Assembly: GCF_017614955.1 (NCBI RefSeq)
Contig: NZ_WVUH01000008.1
Location: 1 to 46,266, forward strand
Origin: Micromonospora echinofusca
GTDB lineage: Bacteria; Actinomycetota; Actinomycetes; Mycobacteriales; Micromonosporaceae
Direction: 5' to 3'
Length of the DNA: 46,266 bases
Each line of letters opens with the position of its first letter. Position 1 is the stretch's first letter. Made by a program: the position numbers and the translations under genes. The notes beneath the pieces were generated by a model. It had not been told where the DNA came from. It made no database searches and worked only from the letters and a program-made list of their open reading frames with translations. Below are positions 25,023 through 35,200 of the stretch, piece by piece.

Positions 25023-26291
25023 ATGTCGACGGTTACCGCGCCGGTGGCTGACCGGTCCACCCGCACGGTCGTGGTCCTCGCGTCCGCGTACGCCGTCTCG
25101 ACCTACGGCACCTTCCTGAACCTGCTGGCCCTGGGCCTGTTCGCGCTGCACGTCACCGGTTCCGCGCTGAGCACCGGGCTGTTCATGGCGGTCCGGTTGG
25201 CCGCCGGTTTCCTGATGGGCCCGCTGGCCGGGCTGCTCGCCGGCCGGTACTCCCGCCGGTACCTGATGATCGGCGCGGACCTGCTCTCCGCCGGGACGCT
25301 CGGGCTGCTGGTGGCGGCCCCCGTAGGGGTCCGGCCGGCGCTGCTCTGGCCGGTGGCGGTGGTGCTCGGCGCCGGGCAGACGCTGTGGGGCGTGGCGCTG
25401 CGGTCCAGCCTGCCCGACCTGGTCGCCGCCGACCAGCTCACCCGGGCCAACAGCCGACTGGTGACCGCCCGGTCGGTGGCCATGCTGCTCGGCTTCGCCA
25501 GCGCGGGCCTGCTGGTCGCCCGGGTCGGCTACTCGGCGGCGTTCCTGCTCGACGCGGCGACCTACCTGGTCTCCGCGCTGCTGCTGGTCACGCTGCGTCG
25601 CCGGTGGGGCCCGGCACCGGCCGTCGGGCGCGGCGCCGGGGCACGCCGGGCCGGCGACCGTCGCGCGCTGCTGCGGGTCGTGGGGCCCGTGGTGGTGGGC
25701 ATGATCGGGGTACGCGCCGCCGACGCCTTCGGCTCCGCGTCGCACAACGTCGGCCTCCCGGTGTACGCCAACCTGGTCCGGCCCGACGACCCGGCCGGCT
25801 TCGCCGCCACGTTCACCACGGCCTGGGCGGTGGGCAGCCTGGTCGCCGGCCGCTGGGTGTCCTGGCGGAGCCGCCGGGGCAGCGGGGTCACCTCGGAACG
25901 GTCGTTCGGCCTCGCCACCTGCGCCATGTCGGTCTTCTTCGTGCTCGCGTTCACCGGGCTCCCGCTCTGGCTGCTGGTCCCGGTCGCCGTGGCGGCCGGC
26001 GCGGCGGACGGGTACGCCGAGATCAGCTACACCACCCGGTTGCAGGGCGCCCCGGCCGACCGTCGGGCCGCACTGTTCGGCTTCGCCAGCGCGGCGCAGA
26101 ACGCCGGCTTCGGCCTCGGCATGGTCGGCTGCGCGGCGCTGCTCGACCGGTACGCGCCCCTGCCGGTCATCGCCGTGGCGCACGGCGCCGCCCTGGCCAC
26201 CGCACTCGCCTTCCTCCTGCTCGCCGGCCGGCTACGGCGCCGACCGGACCGCCGTGACCAGTCCGCCCCTCAACCGGTCGAGGTAACCTGA
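25023..26291 (+). CDS. MFS transporter, likely product exporter of the PKS-NRPS operon
   Basis: A 422-residue membrane protein with about twelve helices in two halves, beginning VVVLASAYAVSTYGTFLNLLALGLFAL. It has the cytoplasmic loop GRYSRRYLMIGADLL between helices 2 and 3, as in EntS/MFS-3 drug and siderophore exporters. A basic loop near residues 190-215 joins the halves. ATG 25023 follows a G-rich stretch; an upstream in-frame extension to 24957 would run through the promoter. Its stop overlaps the start of the megasynthase by one base (TGATG), so both are co-translated. The natural role is export of, or self-protection against, that product. Confidence 0.88.
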   Translation: MSTVTAPVADRSTRTVVVLASAYAVSTYGTFLNLLALGLFALHVTGSALSTGLFMAVRLAAGFLMGPLAGLLAGRYSRRYLMIGADLLSAGTLGLLVAAPVGVRPALLWPVAVVLGAGQTLWGVALRSSLPDLVAADQLTRANSRLVTARSVAMLLGFASAGLLVARVGYSAAFLLDAATYLVSALLLVTLRRRWGPAPAVGRGAGARRAGDRRALLRVVGPVVVGMIGVRAADAFGSASHNVGLPVYANLVRPDDPAGFAATFTTAWAVGSLVAGRWVSWRSRRGSGVTSERSFGLATCAMSVFFVLAFTGLPLWLLVPVAVAAGAADGYAEISYTTRLQGAPADRRAALFGFASAAQNAGFGLGMVGCAALLDRYAPLPVIAVAHGAALATALAFLLLAGRLRRRPDRRDQSAPQPVEVT

Positions 26292-29200
26292 TGAACCCCG
26301 CACCGTCCACCCGTCCACCAGCGGTCAGTCGGGGCGCCGAGCCGCCCACCGACCCGGATCTCGCCCTCACCGTCGACCAGGCGCTGGTCCGCGCCGCGGA
26401 ACGGTTCCCGACCTCCGGGATCCACGTGGTGGCAGCCGACGGGCAGGCGGTCGGTCTGGACTATCCGACGCTGCTGGCCCGGGGTCGGGGCATCCTGGCC
26501 GGGCTGCGGGCCCGGGGCGTCGGACGTGGCGACCACGTCATGCTGCGCATCTCGTCGGGCGTCGAGTACTTCCCCGCGCTGTGGGGCTGCCTGCTCGGCG
26601 GGATCGTCCCGTTGACCACCGCCGCTCCGACCTCGTACGACCTCGACAACCCCGCCCTCGACGCGCTCGGCCACGCCTGGCGGCGGCTGGGCGGCCCGGT
26701 AGTCGTGGGCGGTTCCGACGACCTCGCCGGGCTGTCCCGGTCCATGGTGCGGGACCGGGTGGTACCCGTCGGCGACCTGGACACCTCGGACGGCGGGGGT
26801 GGCCCGGCGGCAGCCGACGGGGAGCCGGCTCCGGACGACGTGGCGCTGCTGCAACTCTCCTCGGGCAGCACCGGGCAACCCAAGATCATCCAGCTCACCC
26901 ACCGGGGTCTGGCCGGCTACGCCACCGGCGCCCGGCACATGCTCCACATCGGTCCGGACGACGTGCTGCTCAACTGGCTGCCGCTGGACCACATCGCCGG
27001 GCTGCTGCTCTATCCGCTGGGCGGGGCGTTCCTCGGGGCGACCAGTGTGCACGTCGCCACCGAGCTGGTCCTGCCGGACCCGCTGCGCTGGCTGGACCTG
27101 ATGGAGTCCTACCGGGTCACGCACAGTTGGGCACCCAACTTCGGGTTGCGGCTGGTCACCGACGCGCTCGTGGAAGCGCCGGACCGACGGTGGGACCTGG
27201 GGGCGCTCCGCCGGATGGTCAGCGGCGGCGAGCAGTGCCTACCGGCCACCTTCGCCGACTTCGTCGCCGCCACCGGACTGCCGGCCGGCGTACTCACCCC
27301 GGCGTGGGGCATGTCGGAGACCGCCACCGCCATCACCTTCGACTCGTACGGCGCATCGGGCTGCCGGCAACGCATCCGGGCCGCCAGTCTCGCCGGAGAC
27401 CTGGCCTGGGCCACCGACACCGACGACCCGGCCGGGGTGGTCGAGTTCCTGTCGGTCGGCTTCCCCGCGCCCGGTACCACGCTGCGCATCGTCGACCACG
27501 ACAACCGGGTACTGCCGGAGGGCCGGATCGGCCGGTTGCAGCTCCGGTCGCCCCGGGTCACCCCCGGGTACCTCGGCGACCCGGAGGCGGACCGGGCCGC
27601 CTTCCCGGACGGGGACTGGCTGGCGACCGGCGACCTGGCCTTCATGGTGGACGGCCGGATCACCGTCACCGGCCGGGAGAAGGACCTGATCATCCTCAAC
27701 GGCCACAACCACCTCTGCCACGACATCGAGCAGGTGGCCGGCGCGGTATCCGGGGTCACCGACGGGCTGGTGGCGGCGTTCGGCGTACCCGACCCGGAGA
27801 CCGGCAGCGAGGCGCTCGTCGTCTGCTACGTGCCGGACGGGCGGGCCGGCGTGTCCGGGCCACCGGTGGACCAGGCGGTCCGGGCGGCGGTGGCCCGACG
27901 CTGGCAGGTCGTGCCGGCCCGGGTGGTGACCGTCGGTGCGGCGGAGTTCCCGCGTACCACCGGCGGCAAGATCCAACGGGCCGCCCTGCGGGAGCGGTAC
28001 CTGGCCGGCGGGTTCGACGAGCCGACCGGGGCGGAGCCGGAGGCGATGTCACGCCCGGCGCCGGAGCCGACGCCGATGCCGATCCCGACGGCAGCGCCGG
28101 AGCCGATCCCGACGTCGGCCCCGACGGCAGCGCCGGTGCCGGTGTCGGTGTCGCCGGATCAGCCGGCGGCGCGGGGGCCGGGGGCGGTCCGGGCTGCCGT
28201 CGCAGACGCGGTGACCGCGATCCTCGGCCAGCCGGCGGACCCCACCGTGCCCTTCTACGAACTCGGCATCGGTTCCATCGGGATCGTCCGGCTCCGGGCC
28301 CGACTCGAACAGGACCTCGGCCGGCGGATCGACCAGCCGGTCCTCTTCGCGTACCCGACGGTGGACGCCCTGGCCCGGCACCTCACCGACCCGGCAGTCG
28401 AACCGGTACCGGTCGCGCCGACCGGACGTCCCGGCCGGGACCGGCGGATCGCGGTGATCGGGATGGCCGCCCGGTTCCCCGGCGCCGCCGACGTCGACGG
28501 GTACTGGGCCAACCTGCTCGCCGGAGTGGAGAGCATCCGCCACTTCACCCCGCAGGAACTGCTCGCCGCCGGCCTGCCCCCGGAACAGGCGCACGCACCC
28601 GACCTCGTGGCCGCCAGTGGCGTACTCGACGACGTGGCCGGCTTCGACGCCGACTTCTTCGGCATCAGCGCCCGCGAGGCCGAACTGCTCGACCCGCAGC
28701 ACCGGCTCTTCCTGGAGGTCTGCCACCACGCCCTGGAGGACGCCGGGTACGCCGGCCCGACCGGTGGGCAACGGATCGGCCTGTACGCGGGCAGCGGGAT
28801 GAACCTCTACACCCACCAGACCTACCTGCGGCACAACCTGTCCGGGGTCGTCGAGTCCGGCGACCCGGCCGGGGTGATCGGCGCCGCGCTGGGCAACCAA
28901 CCGGACTTCCTGGCCACCCGGGTCGCGTACCGGTTGGGCCTGACCGGCCCGGCGATCGGTGTGCAGACCGCCTGCTCCACCTCCCTGGTCGCGGTGCACC
29001 TGGCCGTCCGCGCGCTGCTCGACGGCGACGCCGACGTGATGCTCGCCGGGGCAGCCGCGCTGCACGTACCGCAGGTCACCGGATACCGGTACGCCCCCGG
29101 CTCGATCCTGTCCCGGACCGGGCGGTGCCGACCCTTCGACGCGGCGGCCGACGGCACCGTCGGCGGCAACGGCGTGGCCGCGGTGGTTCTCAAACGCCTG

Positions 29201-32200
29201 GACCGGGCGTTGGCCGACGGCGACCCGATCCACGCGGTCGTCCTCGGCACGGCGGTGAACAACGACGGAGCCGGGAAGGTCGGTTTCACCGCGCCGAGCG
29301 TCGCCGGTCAGGTCGACGTGATCCGCCGTGCGCTGCGCGACGCGGACGTCCCGGCCGGTTCGGTCGGGTACGTCGAGGCGCACGGCACCGGCACGGAACT
29401 CGGTGACCCGGTCGAGTACCACGCGCTGCGCGAGGCGTACGACGGTGGCCGGCTGCTGCTCGGCTCGGTCAAGGCGAACATCGGCCACCTGGACAGCTGC
29501 GCCGGGATGGCCGGGCTGCTCAAGACGGTGCTGATGGTCCGCACCGGACGGATCCCCCCGCAGATCAACTTCGACCGGCCGAACCCGGCCGTCGACCTGA
29601 CCGGTGGGCCGTTCACCGTCACCACCGGACCCGGCGACTGGCCGGTCGGCCGGTTCCCCCGCCGGGCAGCGGTCAGCGCCCTCGGAGTGGGCGGCACCAA
29701 CGCGCACGTGATCGTCGAGGAGCCCCCCGCAGCGGCCCGCCCGGTGTCCCCTGCACCGCCACCGTCCGCGCCCGGCGTGCTGCCGCTGTCGGCGGCCGAC
29801 CCGGTGGCGCTGCGCGAACTCGCCGGCCGGTACCGGGACCGGTTGCGCGCCGACCCTCACCTGCGCGCCGCCGACCTGGTCCGGACCGCCGGAGTCGGCC
29901 GCCGGCGGCTACGCCACCGGCTGGCCGTGGTGGGTGACTCTCCCGCCGCGCTGGCCGACGCCCTGGACCGGTTCGCCGCCGGCACGCCTGACGGACCGGG
30001 CGGGGCCGCCGGCCCCGACCTGTACACCGGGGATGCCCGGGGCGCCGGGTCGGCTCCGGTCGCCCTGGCCTTCCCGGGGCAGGGCGACCTGCGGGCGGCC
30101 CTCCTCGACCTGGCCGGACGTTTCCCGCAGGTCGGTGCGGTACTCGACCGGGCCGCCACCGCCTACCGGGCCGCCGTCGGCGGTGACCTGGTCGCCGAAC
30201 TCCACGAACCGCCGGGTGTCGACGGCCGACCGACCGGGATCGTCCAACCCGCCCTGGTGGCGGTCGGGATCGGGCTGGCGGAACTCTGGCGGTCCTGGGG
30301 GATGCACCCGGACCAGGTGCTCGGACACAGTGTCGGCGAGTACGCGGCCCTGGCCGTGGCCGGGGCCCTGTCGGTCGAGGATGCCGTGTGGCTGGCCGCG
30401 CACCGGGGCCGGCTGATGCAGGAGACCATGCCACCCGGGGCGATGCTGGCCGTACTGGCCGACCGGGCCACCGTCGATCGTCTGGCCAGCGGCTCCGGGC
30501 TGGTGGTGGCCGCCGTCAACGGCGACCGGCAGCACGTGCTGGCCGGTCCACCCGCCGCAGTCGACGCCGTCGCCGAGTGGGCCGGGCGGCACGGCCCACC
30601 CGTCCGACGGTTGGCGGTCACCCGGGCGTTCCACTCACCTGCGGTGGAACCGGTGCTCGACCGGTTCCGGGCCCTGGTCGACCGGGTCGACCGGCAGCCG
30701 ATCCGGATACCGCTGGTCAGCAGCGTGGACGGCCGGATCCGGGAACCCGGCTGGCGGCCCGACGCCGACCACCTGTGCCGGCAGGCCCGGGAGCCGGTCC
30801 AGTGGGACGCCGCCGTGCGTACCCTCGCCGCCACCGGCTGCCGGACCGTGGTCGAGGCGGGGCCGGATGCGGTGCTGACCGGCATCGCCCGGTCCGCCGG
30901 CACCGGCCTGCACTGGGTACCGTCGCAGCAGCCCGCCCGGGACCCGGCCACCGGCCTGTGGCACGCGGTGGCCCGGTTGTACGCGGCGGGCGTCCCGCTG
31001 GACTGGACCGCGCTCACCGACGGGTACGGCGGCCGACGGGTGCCGCTGCCCGCGTACCCCTTCCAGCACCGCCCCTTCTGGCATGTAAGGAAGGGCCCCC
31101 TGTTAACGCATTCGGTAGAGGAAGGGCCCCCTGTTAACACTCCACCGGGGGTCGAGCGGCCGGCCGGGCCGGCGCAGCAGCCGGCGACGGCGGACCCCCG
31201 GGGCACCGGCACGGTGCACGAGCCGACGAACGGGCCGCGTCAGCAACTGGGCAACGAGGTGGTGCAGCAGCCGGGCAACGAGCCGACGGACGGGCCGGTG
31301 CTCGCCAGGGTGTGCGAGTTGACTGCCGAGCGCCTCGGCCTGCTCGCAGCCTCGGTCGACCCGGACCGCAGCTTCTTCGACCTGGGCGCCGACTCGCTGT
31401 TGCTGATCACCATGTCCCGGGAGATCCACCGGGAGTTCGGGGTACGGGTGCCGGTCCGGGAGTTGTTCGGCTCGGTCGACACCCCGCGACGGCTCGCCGA
31501 CGCGGTCACCAGTGCACGACCCGCTGACCACGCGTCCACAGCACGACCCGCTGACCACGCGTCCACAGCACGACCATCGTCCAACCCTGTTTCCACGGCA
31601 CGACCGGCGCAACCATCGACCGAGCCCGTTTCCTCGGCACGACCGGCCGACCAACCGTCCGGGGTCGATCCGGCGGGCCCCGGGGACCCCACGCGCCCGG
31701 CGCAGCCGGCGCCCTCCGTGGACCTGTCGCCGCCGATCGGAACTCCGGCCGTCGCCCTAGCCGGAGCAGCCGCCGGTGTCCCGGCACCCGCACCAGCGGA
31801 ACTGGCCGGCATCATCCATCGCCAGCTCGACCTGATGCAGCAACAACTCACCCTGCTCGGTACCGCCGGGGTGGCACCCGCCGGACCCGTACCGCCGGAC
31901 CCGGCCGCCGGGGGACCACCAGCGGCGGCGGCGCCGGCAGCGGACGTGGGTGGCACGGTACGACCGGTAGCGGCACCGGCACGGTCAGCCGGTCGACCCG
32001 ACCGCAGCACCGACAGCGGTACCGACGACGCAACCGAGCAGCCAACCGGCCGCGAGACCGGTCGCCGGTCCGGCGGAACCCGCCAGGACGACGGCGTACG
32101 CCAGGACGACGCTGGACGCCAGGACAGCACCGACTTCAGTCTCTACTTCTTCGGGGACTATCCCGACCAGGACAACGACGACAAGTACGGCGTACTCCTG

Positions 32201-35200
32201 GATGCCGCGCAGTTCGCCGACGAGCACGGCTTCCACGCGGTGTGGCTCCCGGAGCGGCACTTCCACTCCTTCGGTGGGATCTTCCCCAACCCGGCTGTCC
32301 TCGCCGCCGCCCTGGCCACGCGTACCCGCCGGATCCGGCTCAACGCCGGGTCGGTGGTGCTGCCCCTGCACCATCCGGTCCGGGTGGCCGAGGAATGGTC
32401 CATGGTGGACAACCTCTCGGGCGGCCGGATCGGGTTGGGCTGTGCACCCGGCTGGCACGCCAACGATTTCGTCTTCTTCCCCGAGCACTACGGTCGGCAC
32501 AAGCAGGTGATGTACGAACACCTGGCCACGGTGCGGCGACTCTGGCGGGGCGAGTCGGTGACCGCCCGTGCCGGCGACGGTGAGCCCACCGAGGTACGCC
32601 TCTTCCCCCGGCCGATCCAGGCCGCGCCGCCCGCGTTCACCGCCATCGTCGGCAATCCGGAGAGCTACCGGGAGGCCGCCCGCAACGACGTCGGCGTGGT
32701 GACCAACCTGATGACCCAGGATGTCGACCAGCTCGCCGCGAACATCGCGCTGTACCGGCGTACCCGTGCCGAGCACGGGCTCGATCCGGCCGCCGGTCGG
32801 GTCACCGTACTGCTGCACACCTATCTCGGCGACGACCTCGACCGGGTACGCGCCGAGGCGTTCGAACCGTTCCACCGGTACCTGCGTTCCTCGTTGGGCC
32901 TGCTCGGTCAGGTGACCAACAGTCTCGGCATGAACATCGACCTGGCCGGTACCCCGGACGAGGACGTCCGTTTCGTGCTGTCCCAGGCGTACGGGCGGTA
33001 CTGCGCGGAACGTGCGTTGATCGGTACCCCGCAGAGCTGCCGGGAGGTGGTGGCGGCGGTGCTCGACGCGGGCGTGGACGAGATCGCCTGCTTCGTCGAC
33101 TTCGGCCTGCCCGCCGACGCGGTCCGGGCCGGCCTGCCGTTCATCGACACGGTCCGGCGTACGACGGCACGCCGGCACCAGCCTGCTGCCGCGAGCCCGC
33201 CGGGTCCGTCGGAGGCCGCCGCAGCGGTGTCCCCGGATACGGCACCGGAGGAGGTCGCTCCACTGTCGGCGGCCCAGCGTCGGCTGTGGATCACCGCACA
33301 GCTCGACCCGACCAGCCCGGCCTACAACGAGGCCGTCGCGGTCCGACTGGCCGGCCCACTGGACGTACCGGCGTTGCAGGGGGCACTCCAGGATGTGGTC
33401 GACCGGCACGCCCCCCTGCGCACGGTCTACCGGGAGATCGACGGCGTGCCGCACCAGGTGGTCCGGGCCACGGTGCCGGTGGAGTGCCCGGTGCGCGACC
33501 TCGACCCGACAGCCCGGCACGGACACGAGGACGAGGCGGTCCGGCACGGACACGAGGACGAGGCGGTCCGGGCGGTGATGGCTGCGGAGAGCCGGCGCCG
33601 CTTCGACCTGACCGCCGGGCCGGTCTTCGCGTTCACCCTGCTCCGGTTCGCCCCGACCCGGCACGTCCTGGTGCTCTCCTTCCACCATCTGGCCACCGAC
33701 GGCGGGTCGTACGCGATTCTGACCCGGGAGGTGTCGGAGTGCTACCGGGCCCGGGTCGACGGCCGGGCACCCGACCTGCCGCGGCTGACCACCAGCTACC
33801 CGCAGCTCGCCGGGGACGACGGCGGGGGCCGGGACCGGGAGAAGGCCCTGCGGTACTGGCTGCGCCAGCTCGACCCGCCGCCGCCCGCCCTGGTGCTGCC
33901 GTCCGACCTGCCCCGCCCCGCCGTGCCCTCGGCCGCCGGGAGCAGCCTGTTCCGGCAGCTCCCGGCCGGGCTGACCCGGCGCGTCGAGCAGTTCAGCCGG
34001 ACCGAACGGGTCACCGCGTTCACCACCCTGCTCAGCGCGTTCGGGGTCGTCCTGTCCCGGTTCGGCGGTGGCCAGGACGACCTGGTGGTCGGTACCGGGA
34101 TGAGCAGCCGGGACGACCGCTCCGCCGACCTGGTCGGGTTCTTCGTCGACACCGTCCCGCTCCGGCTGGACCTGCGCGGGGACCCGACCTTCCAGGAACT
34201 GGTGGCCCGGGTGCAGCTCACCGCCGCCGACGGGTACGAGCATGCCGACCTGCCCTTCGACGAGCTGGTCGAGGCGCTCGCCCCGGTCCGGGAACCCGGC
34301 CGGAACCCGCTGTTCGACGTCGTCGTCGAGTACGAGCGCGGCGACGCGTTCCGCTTCGACCTGCCGGGGGTCACCGCCGAACCGCTGCCGGTCGGGTTGG
34401 ACAAGGCACCGGTGGACCTGATGGTGTACCTGTCCCACGGTGCCACCGTCGACGTGCACGTCGAGTACCGCTCGGAGGTCCTGGACCGGGCCACGGTGGA
34501 CCGGCTGGTCGATCATCTGCACCGGTTCCTGGACGCCGCGACCCGCGACCCGCAGGCGTCGGTGACCGTACTGACCGACCGGCTCGACCACCCGGGCGGC
34601 GGGCTGTCCGGCCCGGTCACACCACCGACGGCAGACCGGCTGCACGACCTGTTCCTCCGGCGGGCCACGGTCGACCCGGACGCGGTGGCGGTGGTCGCCG
34701 GGCCGGACCGGTGGACCTACCGGGAGCTGCGCGAACGGGCCGACGGGCTGGCCCGGCGGGTGGCCGCCGAGGGGGTCGGCCCGGACGACGTCGTCGGGGT
34801 GCTGCTGCCCCGTCGGCCCGAACTGATCGCCGCGCAGCTCGGCGTCCTGATGGCCGGTGCCGCGTTCCTCCCGCTGGATCCGTACACCCCGCCCGCCCGG
34901 CTGGCCGGGCTGCTGGCCGACAGCGGGGCCCGGCTGGTGGTCACCGCCACCGGGATCGCCACGCCGGCCGGGGTCACCCGGCTGCTGGTCGACGAGACCG
35001 GGCCGGCGGGCCTGCCCGCGCCGACCGCCGTACCCGGCCCCGACCATCTGGCCTGGTGCGTCTACACCTCCGGGTCGACGGGACGCCCGAAGGGGGTGGC
35101 CGTGTCGCACCGGGCCGCCGTGAACGCCGTCACCTGGCACGTGGGCACCCTCGGGCTGACCGGTACCGACGTGGTCGGGCATCTGCTCGGTCTCGGCTTC

